Shown piece by piece: positions 44,582-52,086 of a stretch of DNA of 52,086 bases; positions within the stretch are counted from its first letter, which is position 1, and each line of letters begins with the position of its first letter. Origin of the DNA: an uncultured bacterium (GTDB lineage: Bacteria > Bacillota_I > Bacilli_A > RFN20 > CAG-826); NCBI GenBank assembly GCA_949297805.1, contig CASFTG010000005.1:1-52086 (forward strand), given 5' to 3'. Position numbers and translations under genes: made by a program. Below the pieces are notes generated by a model that was not told the DNA's origin, ran no database searches, and was given only the letters and a program-made list of their open reading frames with translations.

Positions 44582-45478
44582 CTAGACGTCAATCGGCCCA
44601 ATAGTCTCGATTAACTGCCCATTCCGATAGACCAAAGTCAGGCGGAATTTACTGTCGACTCCTAGTCGGGGCAAGAAAACTTTATCCCCTTCCCACATCG
44701 GGAGGTCATCGAGGCGATTTTCCTCGACGAAACGGAGTTCCCCTTCATCGCAGTCGATTAGTTCCCCTTTTGCTTCCTCAACCCGGAAGAGATACATCCG
44801 TTCGGCATAAGTCGGAAAATCGACGAAATCGATCCGCCCCAAATAGGTTTGTTTGCTCACGGTTAATCCGGTCTCTTCTTTGAATTCCCGTTTGGCGGCT
44901 TTCTGATAGCTCTCGCCCTTTTCCACATGGCCCCCGATGCCGATGTATTTCCCTTCGTTAAGGTCCTTTTCCTTCTTGTCGCGATACAAAAGAAGGTAAC
45001 GACCATCTTTCTTATAATAACTTAAGGTGGTGAATTCCTTGGGATGACAAGCCAACAAAAGGGCTTGCTTTCGAAGATCAACCGTCTCCTCGATCTCCAT
45101 AATGACCCGTTCGAAGTCCTTATTGATCTCAAATCCCCAATAACGGAGGACCTTATACCCTTGCCGAGCCAATTCGGCATTCACTTCCCCGTCCCGGGCC
45201 ATGTTCCGTCTTATCTTTTTCACCCAATAATCCCGGTGGGTGGTGAGCTTAGCTTCGTTTTCTTCAAATCGATAACCATGCCAAAACTCCGAATCGGCGA
45301 AGATGGCGAGCCGGATCGCGGGAAAAAGGATATCGGGATGGCCAAAGGCTTTCTTCGAGTTGCAAAGGAACCGGTAGCCATCTTCATAAAGCCGTTTCCT
45401 TAATTTCCTCTCGATCCCGGTGTCTTTGCCTTTGATATGGCTCATGGTGAAGGAGACGACGGCGGGATCCCGGCTCAT
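44582..45478 (-). CDS. Vsr-like mismatch endonuclease fused to a Nudix hydrolase
   Basis: A 298-residue two-domain protein. Residues about 1-135 match very-short-patch-repair endonucleases: SHIKGKDTGIERKLRKRLYE, the metal-binding Asp in GHPDILFP, FADSEFWHGYRF (the FWH core kept, the first His of the E. coli motif replaced by Asp as in many Vsr relatives) and YWVKKIRRNMARDGEV. Residues about 150-298 form a Nudix domain with GGHVEKGESYQK...KREFKEETGL, a full Gx5Ex7REUxEExGU box. Vsr enzymes nick at T:G mismatches and normally sit beside a cytosine methylase; none is present here. The start overlaps the coiled-coil gene stop (ATGA). Confidence 0.88.
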   Translation of the reverse strand: MSRDPAVVSFTMSHIKGKDTGIERKLRKRLYEDGYRFLCNSKKAFGHPDILFPAIRLAIFADSEFWHGYRFEENEAKLTTHRDYWVKKIRRNMARDGEVNAELARQGYKVLRYWGFEINKDFERVIMEIEETVDLRKQALLLACHPKEFTTLSYYKKDGRYLLLYRDKKEKDLNEGKYIGIGGHVEKGESYQKAAKREFKEETGLTVSKQTYLGRIDFVDFPTYAERMYLFRVEEAKGELIDCDEGELRFVEENRLDDLPMWEGDKVFLPRLGVDSKFRLTLVYRNGQLIETIGPIDV

Positions 45479-45933
45479 TTCTTTCTCTTCCCTTGGCCTT
45501 TGGCCCCGCTTCGTTTCTTCGGGTCGTATTTAATGCCTTTGCCAATGGTTTTGACTTCCTTTCCCTTCTCCTTGGCCTCGGCCGCTTCATTAAGTTTGTT
45601 GGCGACCTCTTCGCAAGCCCCTTTGACCTCATCGAGTTTTTGCCCATTCGCCTCTAATGTCTCCTTGGTCAAGGTGTTCATGGTCTGGTCAAGCAGAGCG
45701 CTGACGGCGGTGAACTTGCTGGCAAAGGATTCGATCTTCTCGACCCAGGAGGATAAAGCATCGAGCTGGCGGTTATACTCGCCTAAGCGGTTATGAAGCG
45801 CTTCGACCTGGTCGGTTAATTCGGCGAGCCGGCTGTCAAAGCTCTCCTCCACTTCCTTGATCGAGGCGATGTCCTCCTCTAATTGCTCCAGGCTCTCCAA
45901 GGTCTTGATCAACTTGTCATCGGCGTTTTCCAT
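45475..45933 (-). CDS. Coiled-coil protein with basic tail
   Basis: A 152-residue protein consisting of heptad-rich coiled coil (about residues 8-125, e.g. LESLEQLEEDIASIKEVEE) and a strongly basic tail (KKRSGAKGQGKRKK) suited to binding nucleic acid. No enzymatic motif. AAAGGAG 8 bases before ATG 45933 is embedded in the end of the helicase gene, which it overlaps by 17 bases; its stop overlaps the Vsr-Nudix start by four bases. It is probably an adaptor linking the two enzymes, which is inference from context. Confidence 0.8.
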   Translation of the reverse strand: MENADDKLIKTLESLEQLEEDIASIKEVEESFDSRLAELTDQVEALHNRLGEYNRQLDALSSWVEKIESFASKFTAVSALLDQTMNTLTKETLEANGQKLDEVKGACEEVANKLNEAAEAKEKGKEVKTIGKGIKYDPKKRSGAKGQGKRKK

Positions 45934-48900
45934 TGTTTTTATCTCCTTTCAAGGCGTTTCTTATTGTTTTGCCGAGTTTCCGGCAACTGAAATCGAAGAA
46001 GGCGGCTTTCTCTAAGAAAGTGGATTGCTCCACCACCTTCCGGAATAAACCGACCACATCCCCCTCTTCTTGGGATGTATGGGTTAAATGGAGCAAATCG
46101 GCTTTCTCCGGTTGCCCTAACCTTCGATAAAGGTCATGAAGATGGGCGAGGTCATTTTGACTCAGGAGGAAATTGATGTAGTCGCTTTGCCAAGCAGAGG
46201 GGTCGCGGCGATTGAGGCAATCCTCGAAATAGACGTATTTCTCGGCGATCTTCAGTAGCCGTTCCCCTTCTTCCTCCTCCTTCACCCGTTCGAAGGCTCG
46301 TTTGGCCCCGAGGTAATCGCGTTCGGCCAGCAGCCGCTTCCCATGGGCTATCCAATGCTTCGGGTCGACGATGTCGCTGAATAAGGATCGGTAATCCTCG
46401 AAGGGCAAAGGCTCAAGGCTAGCTAAGAGCTTTTCCTTTGAGATCTCGGGCACATCCTCTTCGTAAAGAAGGATCTGATTCCGGGCCCTGGTCAAGCCGA
46501 CATAGAGCCGGTTGAACATCATCCGATGGATCGTCGAGGCATGGGTCGAGGAGTCTTTCCCTTCTAAGCAAGCGGCGAACTCCTCCCCGAACTCGCTTAG
46601 GAAATCAACTAGGACCACCGCATCCCATTCCCTTCCTTTGGCTTCCCCGACCGAGAGGAAGGAGCTTTGGATATAGCTTTGGACGGTGGAATCCTCAATC
46701 GACTTCAAACTGACTTTCTTGGCCTTGCAAGAGGAAGGCGAAGGGAAGAGGAAGACGATGTCGGCGTCGGAAGCGGCCGCCACTTTAACGATGTCGGCAA
46801 ACTTCCCTTTTTCCTCGATATAGGCGACGAAGAGGTCTTCTTGGTCTTCCCGTAACGATTTCTCCTCGGCATCGAGTTCCTGCTTTTGGGCCCCGATCGA
46901 TTCCTTCTTGATGGTTTTAAGCTTATTGATGAAAGCCAAGAGGTTCGGTCCGCTTCGATAGGAGCCATCAAGGGATAAGGTCGAGATCTTAAAGGGATAA
47001 TCGAAGTATTCGGTCAAGGCGGCATTGGCCCGCGACAAAGAGAAGATGGTCGGGTTGACGCATTGGTTCTCATCCCCATATAAATACAAGGAAAGCCGTC
47101 TCGTCTCCTTGCTCCCTAAATACGGCAATAAGGATATGAACTGGAGCTCGGTCAGATCCTGATATTCATCAAGGACCACCGCATTGAAGGAATGGCTCCG
47201 TTTCTTCTTGTTGATGAGCCGATAGGCCAAGAGGTTATCGGTCGTTAGCCCCGCCTTCTTAAGATGCTTATCGTAAGCAGAGCCAACCTCGTAGATAACC
47301 GAAGCCAGCTCGCTGGAAATCGAAGGCTCGTCGGCCATCTTGGAGAGAAATTGCTCTTGCCTCAGCTTAGATGATTGAGCACATTCTTTCGAGCCGAACA
47401 TCAAACCCCGAAGGTAAAGATACACCCGGCTGGCTTGGGCCGCCCTGGTTCCCCCGATCGCCTTTAGTTTCTTACTTAAAGGAGGCCGCTTATCCAAGTA
47501 ATCGAGCAGGAAAGAATGGAAGTAGGCCTCATCGGCTAATTTGGCCCCGCCGAGCTCAGAAGAAGCTAGTTCGGCATAGGTATAGCATTCGACGTTATTG
47601 GCCCCCATTTCCGAGAGCTTTTTCTCGGCATAATCCCGCAAAGCCGGCTCATAAGTCAAATAGAGGACGGAGCCATTTCCTTGCAAATCAAGGCAGTTTT
47701 GCAAAGAAAGGATGGTTTTTCCCGTCCCGGCCGAGCCGATGAAGGCGACTGGCGGAAGCAGGCTCGCATTGCGGAGCAAACTGAATTGCTTTTCGCTTGG
47801 ATAGGCGATTGAATCGGTCTTCTTTTTGTTGACGTCGAGAAAGACTCGTTCGAGTTGCAACGACCGATTTTCCTTTAAACGAGCTTCCCAAAAGGCGGCC
47901 CACTCGCCCTGCTGGTCATGCTGCTCATGGGGGATGATATCCAATAGCAAAACATCGGAAGGGAAGAAATTCCGATTGGCCAAACAAGGATAACGGGCGG
48001 CGTCGGATCCGAAGATGAAGAAGACCCGGGCAGCGGCATAGTCGATTCCTTTTAGCCTAAACTTATGGATCTTCTTGATCTGCTTGTGGTTCCTACTTTC
48101 CAAAAATTGCCGGAAGGCCGGCTCGCTCAAAGTGATGAGCTCTTTTTCTAAATTGGCGATCTCCTCTTCCGCCTCCGGATGCTTATCGATGAGTTTGGCT
48201 AAGGAAGTCTGAAAACGGAAGCAACGAAACAGCCGCCGTTCTTCGACCAAATCGAAATCGACTTCCCTCTCTTCCTCCTCCGCCATCTCTTCGTCCAAAA
48301 CAGGTTCGGCCGCCGCCGGGGCAATCGGTTCCTCGGCGATCGGATCGCTGACGACCGGTTCAGCCTCTTGTGTTACTTCTTCGACCGCGTTTTCCTTTTC
48401 GTAAATGGAATACAGGAAATTACCGGAGACGAAATGGTTATCGATTGAGACGTCGATGCTCGAATACGCCAGAATCGGCAGGCTGTTCTTCCTTCCTAAT
48501 TGGAGGACGAGATAAAACATCGGCTCGCTGATATGGCGGAGCAAAACCTGCGAGGCGACCTTGGCTTGATTCCCGACCGCGGCTAGAATGGCATAATTCT
48601 CTGGATGGAAATCGGCTAAAAGATCAAAGACGGGATCGCCAGGAGCAATGGCTCGCGGGCAATAGATGCAATGGTCATCGAACTCGGGTTTGCCGTTAGA
48701 AAGCTCTTTTTCGATCCGCGATTTGATTGAGTAATTGGCCGGGGTCCCGACCAATTGGTAATAGGTGTTCCGGGACACCGCGGCCCCGGGACGGAAATCA
48801 TAAGTCGGGGTTATTTTGACGTAAGTCCGGTTGGTCGGCTTCTTCCGGTAATTGGGGTTGGCCTCAAGGTTAGGAATCGGCCCTTTTCGCCCGGCTTCAA

Positions 48901-49618
48901 AGGCTGGTTTCTTGAATTGCTCGATATTCACTGGGGCAGGCTTGGGCTTGAAGGAGCCGGTGATCCGCTTGGGTTTCTTGGAGGAGCCGGGGGTGAAGGA
49001 GGGGGTAAAGGAGGGGATAACCGGTTGTCCGGCGGCTTCTTCCTCATCCTCCTCTTCGACGTTTCGGGGGCTATAACCGAGGTTTCTAATTTTCTTTTTG
49101 GCGTTACTTTGGAAATAGCCTTGGACCTCCGGGACGTTGGCTTCCTCTTCCTCCTCATCATAATCGGGCTTAACCCGTTGACGGGGACTAACTCGGGGGA
49201 CGTAATCCGGATCGTCGAAGAGGGCGCGAAGCTCGCGGAGCCAATAATGTTTCCCTTGGGCGAGAACGCGATATTCTTCAAACAAAGCGACGGCGATCTC
49301 ACCGTTAACTAAGTTGACGACATAAGAAGGGATAAACCCACCTAAATGGGCCAATAAGACAAACAAAGGGGTTCCCTTCTCATCGACCTCATAGGCGACG
49401 ATGGCCCAGTCGGCTAAGGAAAAAGAAAGCAAATCCTCATTATCTTGTTCCAAAAGCTCGTAATTCCGGGGATAGGCGGCATGGCCAGAACGGAAACACA
49501 ATTCCGTGAAAGCCGCCAGCCTTTTCTCCAAGCCAGGACAAAGGTCATTGTCCGTATCCGGATCGTAACGGAGACGGATGGCATGGCCGTTGAACAATTT
49601 CTCACCGTAGCAAAACAT
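45917..49618 (-). CDS. Giant SF1 (UvrD/Rep-like) helicase with RelE-like segment
   Basis: A 1233-residue protein. Residues about 1-130 form an unassigned globular domain; 150-290 are acidic, Pro-rich and disordered; 290-430 contain a CIYC pair; 485-590 resemble the RelE/ParE toxin fold (FRQFLESRNHKQIKKIHKFR and DVLLLDIIPHEQHDQ). The helicase core has motif I GSAGTGKT (about 628), II VLDEYQDL (about 812), III YGDENQCVNP, IV SYRSGPNL, V VGEAKGREWDAVVL and VI LYVGLTRARN (about 1040). The last 170 residues are helical and repeat-like. GAGGA 7 bases before ATG 49618 fixes the start. It heads a three-gene operon. Confidence 0.88.
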   Translation of the reverse strand: MFCYGEKLFNGHAIRLRYDPDTDNDLCPGLEKRLAAFTELCFRSGHAAYPRNYELLEQDNEDLLSFSLADWAIVAYEVDEKGTPLFVLLAHLGGFIPSYVVNLVNGEIAVALFEEYRVLAQGKHYWLRELRALFDDPDYVPRVSPRQRVKPDYDEEEEEANVPEVQGYFQSNAKKKIRNLGYSPRNVEEEDEEEAAGQPVIPSFTPSFTPGSSKKPKRITGSFKPKPAPVNIEQFKKPAFEAGRKGPIPNLEANPNYRKKPTNRTYVKITPTYDFRPGAAVSRNTYYQLVGTPANYSIKSRIEKELSNGKPEFDDHCIYCPRAIAPGDPVFDLLADFHPENYAILAAVGNQAKVASQVLLRHISEPMFYLVLQLGRKNSLPILAYSSIDVSIDNHFVSGNFLYSIYEKENAVEEVTQEAEPVVSDPIAEEPIAPAAAEPVLDEEMAEEEEREVDFDLVEERRLFRCFRFQTSLAKLIDKHPEAEEEIANLEKELITLSEPAFRQFLESRNHKQIKKIHKFRLKGIDYAAARVFFIFGSDAARYPCLANRNFFPSDVLLLDIIPHEQHDQQGEWAAFWEARLKENRSLQLERVFLDVNKKKTDSIAYPSEKQFSLLRNASLLPPVAFIGSAGTGKTILSLQNCLDLQGNGSVLYLTYEPALRDYAEKKLSEMGANNVECYTYAELASSELGGAKLADEAYFHSFLLDYLDKRPPLSKKLKAIGGTRAAQASRVYLYLRGLMFGSKECAQSSKLRQEQFLSKMADEPSISSELASVIYEVGSAYDKHLKKAGLTTDNLLAYRLINKKKRSHSFNAVVLDEYQDLTELQFISLLPYLGSKETRRLSLYLYGDENQCVNPTIFSLSRANAALTEYFDYPFKISTLSLDGSYRSGPNLLAFINKLKTIKKESIGAQKQELDAEEKSLREDQEDLFVAYIEEKGKFADIVKVAAASDADIVFLFPSPSSCKAKKVSLKSIEDSTVQSYIQSSFLSVGEAKGREWDAVVLVDFLSEFGEEFAACLEGKDSSTHASTIHRMMFNRLYVGLTRARNQILLYEEDVPEISKEKLLASLEPLPFEDYRSLFSDIVDPKHWIAHGKRLLAERDYLGAKRAFERVKEEEEGERLLKIAEKYVYFEDCLNRRDPSAWQSDYINFLLSQNDLAHLHDLYRRLGQPEKADLLHLTHTSQEEGDVVGLFRKVVEQSTFLEKAAFFDFSCRKLGKTIRNALKGDKNNGKRR

Positions 49619-49641
49619 CCGTCTTTCCTCGCTAGAAGTGT

Positions 49642-49670
49642 AGAATAATTCCGACCCTTAGGATAAGCAA
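49642..49670 (-). promoter_or_regulatory. Promoter of the helicase/coiled-coil/Vsr-Nudix operon
   Basis: Minus strand: TTGCTT (49670-49665), 17 bases, TATTCT (49647-49642), then a leader of about 18 bases with GAGGA. Its -35 abuts the GTG start of the divergent GNAT gene, so the two units share control sequence. Confidence 0.5.
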
Positions 49671-50210
49671 GTGGAAAGATTAACCAAAGCCAAAGAAGCC
49701 AACCGCCCCTTGTTGGACAAATCGCTCAATCGGATCGAGGATGGGCTCGAAAGGGCCGGCCTCCCGCCTTTTTCTATCTTCTATTCCCGGCCTGGCGACC
49801 TCGACCATGTCTATGTCTATTCCGAAGGCCGGCGAGACCTCGGGATGTTTGAAATCACCTCGAGCCTCGATGAATGCTTCCCGACCGGCAAAGCGTACCG
49901 CAACAGCGAATCGATCTTTGAACGGATTGCTTATAAAGGCGAACGAATCATCCTCGTCAAGTTCTTAGCCATCGACCCAGCCTATGAAGGGAAAGGGTAT
50001 GGTCGGAACCTCTTATCCAGCATCCATAACCAATTCAAGGAGACTTCCTTCTTCGTCTATCTCCCGAAGCTTTACCAAAGGGCTATCCATTTCTTTCGCC
50101 TGGCCGGTTATTATCCGGTCAGTCAAGACGGGGAATTGGCAAAGGAAGATATGGTTCTCCTTTGCCATCCCTATCAGCCTTCCGGCTTATGCCGGGAAGC
50201 GAGGTTTTAG
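49671..50210 (+). CDS. GNAT-family N-acetyltransferase
   Basis: A 179-residue acetyltransferase-fold protein. The acetyl-CoA-binding motif A appears as VKFLAIDPAYEGKGYGRNLLSS (R/Q-x-x-G-x-G/A type, shown in parts VKFLAIDPAY and EGKGYGRNLL), and the late strand is followed by LYQRAIHFFRLAGYYPV, a standard GNAT ending. Substrate unknown. The start is GTG 49671: no ATG fits; AGGA lies 7 bases upstream, and TAGGAT ends 6 bases upstream, so either a ribosome site or leaderless initiation is possible. The 3' end overlaps the convergent ABC gene by four bases. Confidence 0.85.
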   Translation: MERLTKAKEANRPLLDKSLNRIEDGLERAGLPPFSIFYSRPGDLDHVYVYSEGRRDLGMFEITSSLDECFPTGKAYRNSESIFERIAYKGERIILVKFLAIDPAYEGKGYGRNLLSSIHNQFKETSFFVYLPKLYQRAIHFFRLAGYYPVSQDGELAKEDMVLLCHPYQPSGLCREARF

Positions 50211-51925
50211 GCTAGCTGCGAATTATATAGTTCAGCGAAGAAGCCATTTTGGGCCATCAATTCGCTAAAGTTACCGGCTTCGATGATGCGCCCGGCTTTC
50301 ATGACTAGGATATAGTCGGCATTCCGAATGGTGCTTAACCGGTGGGCGACGACTAACGAGGTCTTCCCCTTCATCAATTCGTCAAAAGCCGAGGCCAGCG
50401 ATAATTCCGTCCGAAGGTCGATATTCGAAGTCGCCTCATCGAGCAAGACGATCTCGGGGGCTAATAAGATAATTCGGGCGACGCAAAGCAACTGCTTCTC
50501 CCCCATCGAGAGGCCGGAGCTATTGCCGACGATGGTGTCATACCCCTGCGGGAGCCGGCGGATGAAGTCATCGGCATGGGCCTTTTTGGCGGCCGCGACG
50601 ATCTCCTCGAAGCGGGCGTCGGGCTTAGCGAAGGCGATGTTGTCCCGCGCCGACATATTGGCGAGCCAGGTATCCTGAAGGACCATCCCGATATGGGAGC
50701 GGAGGGAATGCTTCTTGATTTGCTTCGAATCGATCCCATTGAAATAGAACCCGCCTTCTTGGGGGTCATAGAACCGCATCAGCAAATTGATGATGGTCGT
50801 TTTCCCGCATCCGGTCGGGCCGACAAGGGCGATCTTATGGCCTTTATAGACATCGAGGGAGAAGTCATCGATGATCTTCTGCTCCTTGGTATAGCCGAAG
50901 TTCAGATGCTTAGCTTCTAAGGATTCGACTTTCTCGAGAAGTTCGATCTCCCCTTCGTCGACATCGTCCGGGCTTTCGATCGCTTCCTGGACCCGGGCTA
51001 AGCTAGTAAGGGCATAGAAAACGTCGCTCGCGGCATCGGCGATCTCGTTGAAGGGGGTCATGTATTGGAGAGAATAAGTCAAGAAAGAAGACAGAGCCCC
51101 GACCGAAAAGGCGACGCCAAGATTCAAATCCGCGACGATGATATAGGCCCCGAAGAGGATGACGAAGCCATAGATGAAGTTATTGACCAGCCGGGTCCCG
51201 GGGTTGATCCAGGAGGCGGCGAAGCTGGCTTTGAAGTTGGCGACGCGGACTTCTTCGTTAACCGCGGCAAAGGCCTTTTCCTTGCTTTCCGACAAGCCAT
51301 AGGATTGGATTGATTCGAGGTTGGTGATCGACTCGAGCCCATAGGCGTTTAATTGTCCCCGCTTAGCCGACTGGGTCTTGAAGTATTTGGCGTTTCGCGA
51401 GCTGATGAATTTCGACACCAAGGCCGAAACCGGGGTCAAGACCACGACCAATAAGGCCAAGGCGTAGTTCAAATAGAACATGAACACCAAGGTGATGAGA
51501 ATCTGGACCGCCCCTTCATAGACCGCCCCGGCCCCGGTGATGAGGCCGGTCTGGACGTTCTCGATGTCGGCGACTAACCGCTGAATCAGATCGCCATGGT
51601 CTTTTGAGTCGATATAGGAAATCGGGGCATGGAGGTATTTCCTGAAGAGGTCATCCCGCATTCTCTTTACCACCCGGTTGCCGATAATGGCGACCGCGTA
51701 GTCAAAGAAATAACGGAACACTGAGCCTAACAGGAGCAAGCCTAAGCAAAGGATCAGATGAATACCGATATCGAAGTTGCCCTCTTCCAGACAATCGACC
51801 GCCAAACCGGTGATGAAAGGGATCGCCATCTTCGAAGCAACGGAGATTGAGGCGAAAAGCAAAGACAATACGCAGAGGGAATAACTGCCTTTTAAATAGG
51901 GGAGCAAACTCTTGATCTTTTTCAT
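50207..51925 (-). CDS. ABC exporter half-transporter (membrane domain plus ATPase)
   Basis: A 572-residue ABCB-type protein: six membrane helices in residues about 15-310, then the ATPase with Walker A VGPTGCGKT (about 370), signature LSMGEKQLL, Walker B IVLLDEATSNID and H-loop VVAHRLSTI. The signature has SMGE instead of SGGQ, typical of the degenerate or asymmetric partner in heterodimeric exporters. It likely pairs with the ABC gene just upstream, whose end is in the window. Exported substrate (drug, lipid or peptide) is unknown. GAGGT 8 bases before ATG 51925 fixes the start. Confidence 0.94.
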   Translation of the reverse strand: MKKIKSLLPYLKGSYSLCVLSLLFASISVASKMAIPFITGLAVDCLEEGNFDIGIHLILCLGLLLLGSVFRYFFDYAVAIIGNRVVKRMRDDLFRKYLHAPISYIDSKDHGDLIQRLVADIENVQTGLITGAGAVYEGAVQILITLVFMFYLNYALALLVVVLTPVSALVSKFISSRNAKYFKTQSAKRGQLNAYGLESITNLESIQSYGLSESKEKAFAAVNEEVRVANFKASFAASWINPGTRLVNNFIYGFVILFGAYIIVADLNLGVAFSVGALSSFLTYSLQYMTPFNEIADAASDVFYALTSLARVQEAIESPDDVDEGEIELLEKVESLEAKHLNFGYTKEQKIIDDFSLDVYKGHKIALVGPTGCGKTTIINLLMRFYDPQEGGFYFNGIDSKQIKKHSLRSHIGMVLQDTWLANMSARDNIAFAKPDARFEEIVAAAKKAHADDFIRRLPQGYDTIVGNSSGLSMGEKQLLCVARIILLAPEIVLLDEATSNIDLRTELSLASAFDELMKGKTSLVVAHRLSTIRNADYILVMKAGRIIEAGNFSELMAQNGFFAELYNSQLA

Positions 51926-51929
51926 GTTC

Positions 51930-52086
51930 TTACCTCACTTGGGCCTCAAAGGTCTGTTTATAGATCGGGCAATCCTTCAATAAATCGTCGTGCTTCCCGA
52001 CCCCGACGACCGCGCCTTTGTCGAAGACGTAGATCCGGTCGCAGTCCTTGATCGAGGTCGCCCGCTGGGAGACGAGGATGAGGGAT
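51930..52086 (-). CDS. ABC exporter half-transporter, C-terminal end (5' part outside window)
   Basis: The minus-strand frame is open to the window edge and gives about 51 residues: SLILVSQRATSIKDCDRIYV and then FDKGAVVGVGKHDDLL, ending QTFEAQVR. This is the end of an ABC ATPase: H-loop region with Gln where His is usual (VSQRATSI), the D-loop-distal strand and the KHDDLL helix. The stop is 4 bases before the next ABC gene, so the two form a heterodimeric exporter operon. Gln at the H-loop is common in one partner of such pairs. Confidence 0.85.
   Translation of the reverse strand, partial: SLILVSQRATSIKDCDRIYVFDKGAVVGVGKHDDLLKDCPIYKQTFEAQVR

Overview
The window (52,086 bases, about half G+C, UGA used as a normal stop) reads as a contiguous chromosome segment of a low-complexity Gram-positive bacterium of the Bacillota/Bacilli type, possibly an Erysipelotrichales- or Mollicutes-related gut lineage. 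Supporting signs are lipoproteins with classical lipoboxes, AGGAGG-type ribosome binding sites, a CIRCE/HrcA operator, a ClpB lacking its N-terminal domain (as in Mollicutes), oligoendopeptidase F, PhoH and many large secreted proteins of unknown function. The lineage is inference; no rRNA, tRNA, integrase, intact IS or CRISPR array was seen.

Layout. 1-2233: end of a FecCD/FecB-type metal, heme or corrinoid uptake operon. 2234-2634: non-coding region with hairpins. 2635-11017: an envelope cassette with one 318-aa anchored protein, two giant paralogous secreted proteins (1119 and 1136 aa) and a membrane-linked XRE regulator. 11014-12077 (minus): MBL hydrolase coupled to a SWIM zinc-finger protein. 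12163-15129: patatin-like lipase and PepF. 15159-22745 (minus): GrpB-like protein, a 1008-aa lipoprotein, a membrane protein, CIRCE-controlled ClpB and a hypothetical. 22842-25269: a tiny ORF and a coupled pair of membrane diguanylate cyclases. 25291-27905 (minus): MacB/FtsX-type ABC transporter under a palindromic operator. 28002-34422 (minus): PhoH, PLD-helicase-DUF3427, MutT-type Nudix, two unknown proteins and a compact GltD-like oxidoreductase. 34541-39000: double-HTH regulator, LD-carboxypeptidase, a 6-TM protein and a frameshifted lipoprotein. 39306-44450: GH36 alpha-galactosidase, histidine phosphatase, aminopeptidase P and a hypothetical. 44582-49618 (minus): a tightly overlapped operon of a giant SF1 helicase with a RelE-like segment, a coiled-coil protein and a Vsr-endonuclease/Nudix fusion. 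49671 to the end: GNAT protein and a two-subunit ABC exporter, the second subunit cut by the window edge.

Two things stand out. First, many operon-leading genes have no Shine-Dalgarno site. Instead a -10 box lies only 6-9 bases before the start codon, often with a -35 box 16-18 bases further upstream, which predicts leaderless mRNAs. The same geometry precedes a 24-codon ORF that contains a run of 17 A. Second, the three-gene operon at 44582-49618 joins DNA unwinding, a toxin-fold domain, mismatch-type nicking and nucleotide sanitation, and is the best candidate here for an undescribed DNA-repair or defence system. A second helicase in the window (30820-33600) also overlaps a Nudix gene.
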